A stretch of 51,182 nt of DNA, taken from contig CALGOK010000060.1 in NCBI GenBank assembly GCA_937961295.1, positions 1 to 51,182 on the forward strand. Reading direction: 5' to 3'. Positions within the stretch are counted from its first letter, which is position 1. Each line of letters opens with the position of its first letter. The position numbers and the translations under genes are program-made. Below are positions 18,825-26,176 of the stretch, one piece after another. The notes beneath the pieces are model-generated. The model had not been told where the DNA came from and searched no databases. It worked only from the letters and a program-made list of their open reading frames with translations. Source of the stretch: an uncultured Gemmatimonadota bacterium. Lineage in GTDB: Bacteria > Gemmatimonadota > Gemmatimonadetes > Gemmatimonadales > GWC2-71-9.

Positions 18825-20059
18825 CTCGTCCCGTTGCCGTCACGCCGCTCGTGGAGCAGCTGTTCCGCCACACGGCGGGGCGGCTGACGGCAGCCGTCGT
18901 CCGCGTGCTCGGCCCGGGCCGCATCGACCTTGCCCAGGACGTGGTCCAGGACGCGATGCTGCAGGCGTTGCGACGCTGGCCCTTTCACGGTGTTCCCGAC
19001 CAGCCGGCAGCCTGGCTGATGCGGACGGCGCGCAATCGCGCCATCGATCTCCTTCGCCACGAACGGGTTGGCCGGGACCTCGAGGATCGGCTTGGCCATC
19101 ACCTGGGATTGCTGGCCGAGGAGGGTGAGCGCGAACGCGCCGACGACACCCTCAATCTCCTGCTGGCCTGTGCCGACCCCGAGCTCGGCGCGGCCAACGC
19201 GCTGCCGCTCATGCTTGCGACGCTCGCCGGCCTCTCCGCGCGCGAGATCGCCCGCGCCCTGCTGCTCCCCGAGCCGACGGTCGCCCAGCGGATCGTGCGC
19301 GCCAAGCGCCGCCTCGCCGCTGCCGACTCTCCGTCCGGGTCCTGGACCGCGAGCGAGGAACGCCTTGAGATCGCGCGGCAGGCGATCTACCTGATGTTCA
19401 GCGAGGGACACGCGCCCGCCACCGCCGACTCGGTGCTGCGGCACGATGTGGCGCGCGAGGGGGTGCGGCTGGCGCTGCTGCTCGCCGACAGGGCCGGTGC
19501 CGACCCGGCGAGCCACGCGCTCGCGGCGCTCTGTTGCCTCGTCGCGGCCCGTTTCCCGACCCGGGCCGATGGAGCCGGCGGCGTGGTGCTGCTCGATTCG
19601 CAGGATCGCGGCGCGTGGGATGCAGAGCTGATCCGGCGTGGCCTGCACCACCTCGCCCGGGCGGCCGAAGGTGATCGCCCGACCCGGTACCACCTCGAGG
19701 CGGCGATCGCTGCGGAGCACGCACTGGCCCCCGAGTTCGGGGCGACGAACTGGCCCGGGATCGCGGACCTGTACGACGGACTCGTGGTCCTCCTGCCGAC
19801 ACCGGTGATCCGCACCAACCGCGCGGTGGCGCTGGTGATGTCGGGTCGCGACGCGGAAGCCGCGGCGGAGTTTGCCGCCCTTGAGAGCGAACCGGGCGTG
19901 GACAAGTGGGGGTGGTTCTTTGCGGCCCGCGCCTGGTACCACGAGCGGCGCGGTGACCGCGCGGCGATGCAGCGCGACACCGACCGTGCCCTGACGCTCA
20001 CCGCGAGCGCGCCGCAGCGGAGAGTCCTGGAGCAGAGACTCGAGACTCGAGATTCGTGA
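18821..20059 (+). CDS. ECF sigma factor, ECF42-like, with C-terminal helical extension
   Basis: The 412-residue protein has sigma region 2 (DLAQDVVQDAMLQALRRW and AWLMRTARNRAIDLLRH) and region 4.2 (SAREIARALLLPEPTVAQRI) in the first ~190 residues. A helical extension of about 220 residues (TPR-like/DUF6596) follows, as in the ECF42 group. No anti-sigma factor gene is present. In ECF42 the C-terminal extension is thought to control activity. The GTG start is inside the DGPF stop. The stop TGA and the last ten or so codons (RVLEQRLETRDS) are formed from a GAGACTC/GAGATTC heptad element, suggesting that the original 3' end was altered by the repeat. Confidence 0.88.
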   Translation: MTRPVAVTPLVEQLFRHTAGRLTAAVVRVLGPGRIDLAQDVVQDAMLQALRRWPFHGVPDQPAAWLMRTARNRAIDLLRHERVGRDLEDRLGHHLGLLAEEGERERADDTLNLLLACADPELGAANALPLMLATLAGLSAREIARALLLPEPTVAQRIVRAKRRLAAADSPSGSWTASEERLEIARQAIYLMFSEGHAPATADSVLRHDVAREGVRLALLLADRAGADPASHALAALCCLVAARFPTRADGAGGVVLLDSQDRGAWDAELIRRGLHHLARAAEGDRPTRYHLEAAIAAEHALAPEFGATNWPGIADLYDGLVVLLPTPVIRTNRAVALVMSGRDAEAAAEFAALESEPGVDKWGWFFAARAWYHERRGDRAAMQRDTDRALTLTASAPQRRVLEQRLETRDS

Positions 20060-20115
20060 TTCGAGGAGGCGCTGCGATCCCTCGCATCTTAAGTCCCCAA
20101 TCTCCAATCTCGAGC
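20035..20115. repeat. Palindromic heptad element, GAGATTC type
   Basis: Left units GAGACTC, GAGACTC, GAGATTC, GTGATTC run from 20035. The right arm contains CAATCTCCAATCTCGAG up to 20114. CTCGAGATT (20046-20054) is exactly complementary to AATCTCGAG (20106-20114). The element supplies the sigma factor stop codon and ends five bases before tRNA-Asn. Confidence 0.7.
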
Positions 20116-20119
20116 GAGC

Positions 20120-20191
20120 TGGGGCGGCAGGATTCGAACCTGCAACATCCGGAGTAACAGTCCGGCGGTCTGCCAGTTGACCTACACCCCA
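20120..20191 (-). tRNA. tRNA-Asn (GTT)
   Basis: Read on the minus strand it gives a full cloverleaf of 72 bases: acceptor TGGGGTG/CGCCCCA (one T-G pair), D arm GGTC/GACC, anticodon stem CCGGA/TCCGG with loop CTGTTAC (anticodon GTT), and T arm GCAGG-TTCGAAT-CCTGC. The 3' CCA is not encoded. The 5' end is 10 bases from a long hairpin at 20202-20234. Confidence 0.95.
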
Positions 20192-20201
20192 TCAATGCGA
20201 A

Positions 20202-20234
20202 ACGGCCCCCCGGATCGAGGATCCGGGAGGCCGT
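20202..20234 (-). other. Long hairpin just upstream of tRNA-Asn
   Basis: A 15-bp stem with one mismatch and a GAG loop (ACGGCC...GATC, GATC...GGCCGT). On the minus strand it follows the short reading frame at 20256-20324 by 21 bases and precedes tRNA-Asn by 10 bases. It could be a terminator of the short unit or a processing signal in a tRNA leader; no clear T tract follows. Confidence 0.55.
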
Positions 20235-20255
20235 CCGACGCGTCACCCGACACGC

Positions 20256-20324
20256 CTAGCCGATCCGGATCCCCCGAGGGAGAGCCCGATTGCGGTTCTG
20301 GCGGTTGCGGAACGCGTGGCGCAT
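20256..20324 (-). CDS. Possible 22-residue Arg/Asn-rich peptide or leader
   Basis: ATG to TAG on the minus strand, encoding a basic peptide that begins MRHAFRNRQNRNRA. No Shine-Dalgarno is present, but a promoter (TTGACG-18-TACGGT) ends six bases before the ATG, so the transcript would start at the ATG. A hairpin follows 21 bases after the stop. It may equally be a non-coding leader of tRNA-Asn. I do not recognise the peptide. Confidence 0.3.
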   Translation of the reverse strand: MRHAFRNRQNRNRALPRGIRIG

Positions 20325-20330
20325 GGAGGA

Positions 20331-20360
20331 ACCGTAGCCAGCAGGCCGGGGGAACGTCAA
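20331..20360 (-). promoter_or_regulatory. Predicted promoter for the tRNA-Asn leader unit
   Basis: On the minus strand TTGACG (20355-20360) and TACGGT (20331-20336) are 18 bases apart. The predicted start of transcription is near 20324. It is the only promoter-like sequence seen upstream of tRNA-Asn. Confidence 0.5.
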
Positions 20361-20390
20361 GCGGTGGACACCGAGATCGCCGAGCTCTCC

Positions 20391-21950
20391 CTACCTCACC
20401 GGTTTACGCGGCAGGCGGCCGTCGCGCTGGGCGGCCTGCCACGCGAACGCCGCCAGCACCGCCGAGTTCCACTTCATGTCGTCCGGCTGGATCCGCTCGT
20501 AGACGTCCATGTTGGTGTGGTGCGTGCGGGTCCCGTACTCGAGCGGGTCCTGGATGAACTGGAATCCCGGCAGCCCCACGCCATCGAACGCCAGGTGGTC
20601 GGTGCCGCCGGTATTGGTGATGGTCAGCGTCTTCATGCCGCCCTCGTTGAACGGCTCCATCCACGCCGCGAAGATCGGGCCGATGTCGGGATTGCTCTGC
20701 TGGAAGACGCCGCGAATCTTGCCGCCGCCGTTGTCGACGTTGAAGTAGGCCTGGAACTTCTCCCACGCCGGCATGGTCTTGAGCCCGGTCGAGTCGCGCG
20801 CGGCGAGGTGCTTCGCCACGTACTGCCGCGAGCCGATCAGCCCCTGCTCCTCGCCGGTCCAGAGCCCGATCCGGATCGTGCGACGCGGCTTGAGATCCAG
20901 CGCCTTGAGGATCCGCATCGCCTCGAGCATGGTGGCCGAGCCGGCGCCGTTGTCGGTGGCGCCGGTGCCCATGTGCCACGAGTCGAAGTGGGCGCCGATC
21001 ATCACCACCTCGTCCTTGAGCGCCGGATCGGTGCCCGGGATCTCGCCGATGATGTTGAACGAGTTGAGGTCGTCGTTCGTGAACCGGACGGCGCTCTCGA
21101 GCTCGAGCGTCACCGGAATGCCCTTCGCCAGCAGGCGCCAGATCCGGCCATAGTGCTCGGCCGCCACCAGGATGTTCGGCACTGCCCTCGGCGCGTCGAC
21201 CGCCCGGGATCCGGTCGCGGCCGAGCGGAGCGTCCCGCCGTCGCGGGTGCTCTGGACCAGCACGCCGAGCACGCCCTCCTCGACGTAGAAGCGGGCCCGC
21301 GCCTGCGCCATGTTGGGGCCGCCGCCCCGGCCGCCGCCGAAGTTGGCCGGCCCCTGCTGGGCCTGCTGCTGCTGGGTGGGCGGCTGGATCGCCGCCATCC
21401 CGGCGAGTGCCTCGTCGGTGAATCGCGTGGCGAGCGGCTGCCAGTAGGGCTGCGGGGTGGTGGCCGAGTCGAGCATCACCCACTTGCCACGGAGCTTGCC
21501 GCGGTTGGCCTCGAGGTCCGCCATCGAGTCGAGCCGGACCCGGACCACCTCCCCCGTCTGGAGGCCACCGGTCCCCTCCGACCAGGCCGCCGGGTATGCG
21601 ATGATCTGGAACGGATGCGGCGCGGTCATCATCGCCGTGAACCGCTCGGCCACCCATCCGCGCCCGAAGGGGCCCCACCAGTCGTAATGGACGTTCTCGA
21701 GTCCCCAGCCCTGCATCGTCGCGATTGCCCAGTCCCCGGCCGCCCTGGTGATCGGCGACCCGGTGAGTCGGGGGCCGTGCACATCGGTCAGCCAGCTCAT
21801 GATCTCCATGACCTGTGAGCGGTCCATCGCCTCGGCCTTGATACGCTCGATGGTGGCGACATCGACCTTCTCCTGGGCCGGGAGGGCGACGGGGAGGAGG
21901 AGCAGCGCCGCAACGGCCGCGCGGCGGACAGCGGACGGGAACCGCATCAT
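20391..21950 (-). CDS. Secreted M28 family zinc aminopeptidase
   Basis: The 519-residue protein has a signal peptide (VAALLLLPVALPAQ) and the M28 metal ligands: GAHFDSWHMG (His), TGATDNGAG (bridging Asp), GEEQGLIGS (catalytic Glu plus ligand Glu), an Asp in YFNVDNGGG and TDHLAFDG (last His). A PA-like insert lies between signal and catalytic domain and holds a low-complexity Gln then Gly/Arg/Pro stretch near residues 200-225. The tandem ATG ATG start is preceded by GGAGAG at good spacing. It likely releases amino acids from periplasmic peptides, supporting a proteolytic lifestyle. It is monocistronic. Confidence 0.9.
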   Translation of the reverse strand: MMRFPSAVRRAAVAALLLLPVALPAQEKVDVATIERIKAEAMDRSQVMEIMSWLTDVHGPRLTGSPITRAAGDWAIATMQGWGLENVHYDWWGPFGRGWVAERFTAMMTAPHPFQIIAYPAAWSEGTGGLQTGEVVRVRLDSMADLEANRGKLRGKWVMLDSATTPQPYWQPLATRFTDEALAGMAAIQPPTQQQQAQQGPANFGGGRGGGPNMAQARARFYVEEGVLGVLVQSTRDGGTLRSAATGSRAVDAPRAVPNILVAAEHYGRIWRLLAKGIPVTLELESAVRFTNDDLNSFNIIGEIPGTDPALKDEVVMIGAHFDSWHMGTGATDNGAGSATMLEAMRILKALDLKPRRTIRIGLWTGEEQGLIGSRQYVAKHLAARDSTGLKTMPAWEKFQAYFNVDNGGGKIRGVFQQSNPDIGPIFAAWMEPFNEGGMKTLTITNTGGTDHLAFDGVGLPGFQFIQDPLEYGTRTHHTNMDVYERIQPDDMKWNSAVLAAFAWQAAQRDGRLPRKPVR

Positions 21951-22025
21951 CGGGGTCTCTCCGGGATGGTTGGGGGACAACCGGATGCTACGCGGCCCGG
22001 CCGGGCGGGGTTGAGCAGGCCTGCG

Positions 22026-22160
22026 GTGAAGGGTGATGGGTGAAGGGTGAAGGGGGTGCCTGCCTGGCTCAGGCGCGCCGACGGAGAGCCTCAATGGGCC
22101 TCCCCCTTCACCCTTCACCCATCACCCTTCACTCCTGACCCTTGACCCATCACCCTTCGC
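22026..22160. repeat. Palindromic heptad element, GTGAAGG type, copy 1
   Basis: The left arm has four 7-base units (GTGAAGG, GTGATGG, GTGAAGG, GTGAAGG) at 22026-22053. The right arm (22101-22160) has about eight complementary units of the CCTTCAC, CCATCAC, TCCTGAC and CCTTGAC kind. A GC-rich loop of about 50 bases separates them. The left arm has exactly the unit order of the element at 32723. It sits in the divergent gap between the M28 peptidase and the cold-shock gene. Confidence 0.85.
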
Positions 22161-22393
22161 TGTCCCCGGCCAGCCCTTGCGCCAACGCCACTTACCCCCC
22201 AGTTTTGGGGGCAGCGGATCACCCCGGGGCGACCCGGACCAGCCCAATCAGCGGACCTGGACGATCATGTTCTGGTCCGTTTTTCGTGGGCGGTGGCCGC
22301 ACCCCGACGCGGGGGGCATCCCGCGCAACAGCGACAGTCGGTGGGTACGGACATCCCGGACTCCAACGGACATCGCAGCAAAAGGAGTAGGGA

Positions 22394-22603
22394 ATGCGTA
22401 CTACCGGAACCGTGAAGTGGTTCAACGACGCCAAGGGCTTCGGGTTCATCACCCCGGCCGACGGCCAGAAGGACTGCTTCGTGCACCACAGCGCGATCCA
22501 GGGCCAGGGCTTCAAGACCCTCGCCGAGGGCGAGCAGGTCGAGTTCGACGTGGTCCAGGGCCAGAAGGGCCCCGCCGCCGAGAACGTCGTCAAGCTCAAG
22601 TAA
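22394..22603 (+). CDS. Cold-shock domain protein (CspA family)
   Basis: A 69-residue single cold-shock domain: GTVKWFNDAKGFGFITP carries RNP1 (KGFGFI), and DCFVHHSAI is RNP2 (VFVHF-like). It binds single-stranded nucleic acid and melts mRNA structure. AAAGGAG seven bases before the ATG is one of the few clear Shine-Dalgarno sequences in the window. The 233 bases before the gene hold no other gene and may form a long 5' leader, as in cspA genes; a small hairpin CCCCCA-GTTT-TGGGGG lies near 22197. It ends with a strong terminator. Confidence 0.93.
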   Translation: MRTTGTVKWFNDAKGFGFITPADGQKDCFVHHSAIQGQGFKTLAEGEQVEFDVVQGQKGPAAENVVKLK

Positions 22604-22623
22604 GCGCGAACGGCACACGGTAA

Positions 22624-22655
22624 ACGGCGGCCGGACCCTCGGGTCCGGCCGCCGT
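22624..22655 (+). terminator. Terminator of the cold-shock gene
   Basis: A perfect 15-bp stem ACGGCGGCCGGACCC/GGGTCCGGCCGCCGT around TC, 20 bases past the stop, followed by TGCCGTTTCC. The T tract is short. Confidence 0.7.
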
Positions 22656-22667
22656 TGCCGTTTCCAC

Positions 22668-22733
22668 GGAGATCAGCGACTGGAGATCGAGGATCAGGGT
22701 CTGCCACTCCGATTCCTGATCTCCGATCTCAGG
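22668..22733. repeat. Palindromic heptad element, GGAGATC type
   Basis: The left arm contains GGAGATC, AGCGACT, GGAGATC, GAGGATC, AGG; the right arm is GATTCCT, GATCTCC, GATCTCA, GG. The arms are nearly exact reverse complements. The right arm supplies the TGA stop of the symporter at 22729. Confidence 0.7.
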
Positions 22734-24060
22734 TTGTCTTGAGGACAACCCCTTCCGTCTTCGCCACCAGCTGCGCCGTGAACTGGTCGCCCATCACGTT
22801 GGGCACGGTGCGGCTCATGTCGAGAATCCGGTCCACGCCAAGGATCAGCGCGATCCCCTCGGCCGGGATCCCGACCGTGACCAGGATCAGCGCGAGGAGC
22901 GGGATCGATCCGCCGGGCACCCCTGCCGCCCCGACGGCGGTGATGACGCAGAGCACCACCACGATGATCTGGTCGGCGATGCTCAGTCCCAGGGCGAACA
23001 CCTGCGAGAGGAAGAGCACCGTCATCCCCTCGAAGAGCGCGGTGCCGTTCATGTTCATCGTGGCGCCGAGCGGCAGCACGAACGACGCGATCTCCTTGGG
23101 CACGCCGAACTCCTCCTCCGCCGTCCGGATGTTCTCGGGCAGGGTCGCATTGGAGCTCGAGGTGGAGAACGCCGTGACCATCAGCGTCTCGCACTTGCGG
23201 AAGAACGTGCGGTAGGGGATCCCGAGGAGGAACTTCGCGAGCAGCCCGATCACCCCGGTCAGGTGGAGGATCAGCCCGAGCATCACGGTGCCGACGTAGA
23301 ACGCCAGCGACTGCAGCACGTCGGTGCCGAACCGCACGGTCACCGCGAAGATCAGCCCCGCCACGCCGTAGGGCGCCAGCCGCATGGCGTAGTCGATGAT
23401 CCGCGACACCGCCTCGACCAGGCCGTCGAGCACGTCGAGGATCGGCTGGGCCTTGGCCTTGGGGATCTGGGTGAGCGCCACGCCGAAGATGATCGAGAAG
23501 AAGATCAGCCCCAGCATGTCCATCCGCGCCATGGTGTCGACGATGTTGCGCGGGACGATCTGCACGAACGTGTTGATGCCGAAGTCGATCCCCCCGCCGA
23601 GCCGCTCGGCGGCCTCGCCGCCGTACTCGGCGAGCAGGTCGGCGCGCACCGCCGGGTCCATCCGGCGCCCCGGCGCGATCACGTTCATCAGCGTCAGGCC
23701 GATGGTCGCGGCCGCCGCGGTGGTCAGGAAGAAGAAGCCGAACGCCTTGCCGCCCACGCGCCCGATCTTCTTCAGGTCGCCGAGCGACGCCACGCCGAGC
23801 GTCACCGAGCCGAAGATCAGCGGGATGACGATCATGAACAGCATCCGGAGGAACACCTGCCCCACCGGGTTGGCCACGTTGTCGACCGTCCACATCAGCC
23901 AGGGGGCGCCGGCGAACCAGAGCTTGCCGGCAATGCCCGCGACGGCACCGATGCCGAGGCCGAGGAGGAGCTTGGTGTGGAGGGCGGCGGTCAGCCACCG
24001 GATCACCGCGGAGAGGAGGAGGCCGGCCAGCGCGGCGGCCATCAGGTAGCGAGTGGCCAC
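22729..24060 (-). CDS. Dicarboxylate/amino acid:cation symporter (DAACS family)
   Basis: The 443-residue secondary transporter belongs to the GltP/GltPh/DctA family. It has about eight transmembrane segments and the re-entrant-loop motifs STSSSNATLP (serine-rich HP1) and ATMNMNGTALFEGMTV (TM7 NMxGT), then GAAGVPGGSIPLL (HP2) and GVDRILDMSRTVPNV (TM8 substrate site). The Asp and Arg in the last motif are compatible with acidic substrates. The GTG start is three bases after the stop of an outer-membrane protein, so they are co-transcribed. The stop codon lies in a heptad repeat. It is closely similar to the symporter at 24623-25882. Confidence 0.93.
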   Translation of the reverse strand: MATRYLMAAALAGLLLSAVIRWLTAALHTKLLLGLGIGAVAGIAGKLWFAGAPWLMWTVDNVANPVGQVFLRMLFMIVIPLIFGSVTLGVASLGDLKKIGRVGGKAFGFFFLTTAAAATIGLTLMNVIAPGRRMDPAVRADLLAEYGGEAAERLGGGIDFGINTFVQIVPRNIVDTMARMDMLGLIFFSIIFGVALTQIPKAKAQPILDVLDGLVEAVSRIIDYAMRLAPYGVAGLIFAVTVRFGTDVLQSLAFYVGTVMLGLILHLTGVIGLLAKFLLGIPYRTFFRKCETLMVTAFSTSSSNATLPENIRTAEEEFGVPKEIASFVLPLGATMNMNGTALFEGMTVLFLSQVFALGLSIADQIIVVVLCVITAVGAAGVPGGSIPLLALILVTVGIPAEGIALILGVDRILDMSRTVPNVMGDQFTAQLVAKTEGVVLKTT

Positions 24061-24063
24061 GCG

Positions 24064-24522
24064 TCAGAACCTCACGCCGGCGCGGAGGAACACCCAGCGC
24101 CCGCCGTCGAAGAAGGTGATCCCCGCCCCGCCTTCCAGCGGGCCGAGGCCAAGCGAGAGGCTCGGGGTGTAGCCGGTCTCCTCGACCTCGCTGTACCACC
24201 CGATGTCGAGGCCGGCCTTGAGCAGCCCCAGCGAGAGGCGCGGGCCGGCCTGGATCCCGAACACGGTCACATCATCGGCCGTCCCTGCTCCGCCGAACCG
24301 GGTCAGGTTCGCTTCGGCCGCCACGCCGATCAGCAGGGCGCCGACCTCGGCCTTGAGGTAGCCACCGTAGCCGGGATCGAGGGCGTTGCCGAAATCACCG
24401 GAGGGTGCGGCATAACGGACGCCAGCTCCCAGGCCGATGCCGGGGAGCTGGGCGACGACGGAGCCGAGAGGCAGCGCTCCGAGCAGGATCGACAGCGTGG
24501 CCGTGCGGAGCTGACGCAGCAT
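24064..24522 (-). CDS. Small outer-membrane beta-barrel protein
   Basis: The 152-residue protein has a signal peptide (LRTATLSILLGALPLGSVVA) followed by alternating amphipathic strands rich in Gly, Leu and Tyr. It ends VFLRAGVRF, a C-terminal Phe typical of BamA-inserted barrels. It probably forms an eight-stranded OmpA/OmpW-like barrel. It lies between two paralogous symporters on the same strand, 3 bases before one and 100 after the other; a link to their substrate uptake is only a guess. The ATG at 24522 is chosen for the signal peptide; the open frame extends upstream without one. Confidence 0.7.
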   Translation of the reverse strand: MLRQLRTATLSILLGALPLGSVVAQLPGIGLGAGVRYAAPSGDFGNALDPGYGGYLKAEVGALLIGVAAEANLTRFGGAGTADDVTVFGIQAGPRLSLGLLKAGLDIGWYSEVEETGYTPSLSLGLGPLEGGAGITFFDGGRWVFLRAGVRF

Positions 24523-24622
24523 GGCGCTCTCCGGGATGGACTGCGGAATTGCGTGGCGCCGCGGGGACGCCGGAAGGAATTCCAAGGTAGCCCGGAGCGG
24601 CGACGGAGGCCAGCGGGCGCTC

Positions 24623-25882
24623 TCAGCCCTTCCTGAGCACCACTCCCTCGCGCCGGGCAATCACCAGCGCCGTGAGCTGGTCGCCCATCACGTTCGGCAC
24701 GGTGCGGCTCATGTCGAGGATCCGGTCCACGCCGAGAATCAAGGCGATCCCCTCGGCCGGGATGCCGACCGTGGTGAGGATCAGCGCCAGCAGCGGAATC
24801 GATCCGCTCGGCACCCCGGCCGCGCCGACGGCGGTGAGGACCGACAGGAGCACCACGATCACCTGGGCGCCGATCGAGAGGTCGACCCCGAACACCTGTG
24901 CCAGGAAGAGCACCGTCATCCCCTCGAAGAGCGCGGTGCCGTTCATGTTCATCGTCGCGCCGAGCGGCAGCACGAACGAGGCGATCTCCTTCGGCACGCC
25001 GAACTCCTCCTCGGCGGTCTTGATGTTCTCCGGCAGCGTGGCATTCGAGCTCGAGGTGGAGAATGCCGTGACCATCACCGCGCGGCACTTGCGGAAGAAG
25101 GTGCCGTAGGGAATGCCGGCCGCGACCCGGGCGAGGGTGCCGATCACGCCGGTGAGGTGGAGGATCAGTCCCACGAGCACCGTGATCACGTAGAGCCCGA
25201 GCGACTGCAGCACCTCGGTGCCGAACCGCACCGTCACCGCGAAGATCAGCCCGGCCACGCCGTAGGGCGCCAGCCGCATGGCGTAGTCGATGATCTTCGA
25301 CACCGCCTCGACGACCCCCTCGAGCACATCGGTGATCGGCTTGGCCTTCTCGCGCGGCAGCTGGGTGAGCGCCACGCCGAAGATCAGCGAGAAGAAGATC
25401 AGCCCGAGCATGTCGTTGCGGGCCATGGCATCGACCACGTTGCGCGGCACGATGGCGACGAAGGTCTCGATCCCGAACGTGGTCCCCGTGCCGAGCCGGG
25501 TCGTCGCCTCGGCACCGTACTGGGCCATCAGGTCGGCGCGGACCAGCGGGTCGAGTCGCTCGCCCGGTCCGATCACGTTCATGAGCGTGAGCCCGATCGA
25601 CGCGGCGATGGCGGTGGTGATGAGGAAGAACAGGAGGGTGCGGCCGCCGATCCGGCCGATGCGCTTCAGGTCACCGAGCGAGGCCACCCCCATGGTGACC
25701 GAGGCGAAGACCAGCGGGATGACGATCATGAACAGCATCCGGAGGAAGACCTGCCCCACCGGATTGGCGACATTGTTCACGATCCACAGGAGTGCCGGCT
25801 CGCCGGCGAAGAACAGCTTGCCGGCCACGCCGGCAATGGCCCCGGCCGCCAGGCCGAGGAGAATCCGAGTGTGGAGCTGCAC
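24623..25882 (-). CDS. Dicarboxylate/amino acid:cation symporter, second paralog
   Basis: A 419-residue GltP/DctA-family transporter with the same motif series as its neighbour: STSSSNATLPENIKTAEEE, TMNMNGTALFEGMTV, GAAGVPSGSIPLL and GVDRILDMSRTVPNV. Long stretches are identical between the two, which points to a local duplication. HP2 differs (GVPSGS against GVPGGS), as does the region after TM4. The start is the GTG at 25882. The open frame runs further upstream through the tRNA-Arg gene and cannot be coding there. It is the first gene of a symporter / barrel / symporter run. Confidence 0.92.
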   Translation of the reverse strand: MQLHTRILLGLAAGAIAGVAGKLFFAGEPALLWIVNNVANPVGQVFLRMLFMIVIPLVFASVTMGVASLGDLKRIGRIGGRTLLFFLITTAIAASIGLTLMNVIGPGERLDPLVRADLMAQYGAEATTRLGTGTTFGIETFVAIVPRNVVDAMARNDMLGLIFFSLIFGVALTQLPREKAKPITDVLEGVVEAVSKIIDYAMRLAPYGVAGLIFAVTVRFGTEVLQSLGLYVITVLVGLILHLTGVIGTLARVAAGIPYGTFFRKCRAVMVTAFSTSSSNATLPENIKTAEEEFGVPKEIASFVLPLGATMNMNGTALFEGMTVLFLAQVFGVDLSIGAQVIVVLLSVLTAVGAAGVPSGSIPLLALILTTVGIPAEGIALILGVDRILDMSRTVPNVMGDQLTALVIARREGVVLRKG

Positions 25883-26007
25883 GGGTGGCGGGTCTGGGTG
25901 GTGCCCGCACGCGGGCAGCCGACCCCCTCGATGAGGGTGATGACCTGACTGCCTGTTGCGTGGCGATACGCGCCGCGACTGCGCGGGCGGGACTCGCGGC
26001 CGTCCCA

Positions 26008-26082
26008 TGCCCCCGGCAGGACTCGAACCTGCGACCCCCGGTTTAGGAAACCGGTGCTCTATCCAGGCTGAGCTACGGAGGC
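26008..26082 (-). tRNA. tRNA-Arg (CCT)
   Basis: The minus-strand cloverleaf has acceptor GCCTCCG/CGGGGGC (one T-G pair), D arm GCTC/GAGC, anticodon stem CCGGT/ACCGG with loop TTCCTAA (anticodon CCT, reads AGG), and T arm GCAGG-TTCGAGT-CCTGC. The discriminator A is included; CCA is not encoded. Confidence 0.95.
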
Positions 26083-26090
26083 GCGGCCGA

Positions 26091-26096
26091 AAGCTA
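26091..26096 (-). promoter_or_regulatory. -10 element of tRNA-Arg
   Basis: TAGCTT on the minus strand, eight bases before the tRNA 5' end, within CCGCTAGCTTTCGGCC. The same 16-base string is found before surE. A -35 of TTCCGC would lie 17 bases upstream. Confidence 0.55.
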
Positions 26097-26176
26097 GCGG
26101 GTTCTCCCCGGCCGCGGAACACGGCGGCGGTCCGCGCCGCAGCGGGAGCACCTCGAGCCGACCCGGGGTTGCCGGA

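Noticed and set aside
25883..26122. N-terminal extension of the second symporter
   Set aside because: The frame runs through the tRNA-Arg gene, and the first transmembrane segment starts right after the GTG at 25882.
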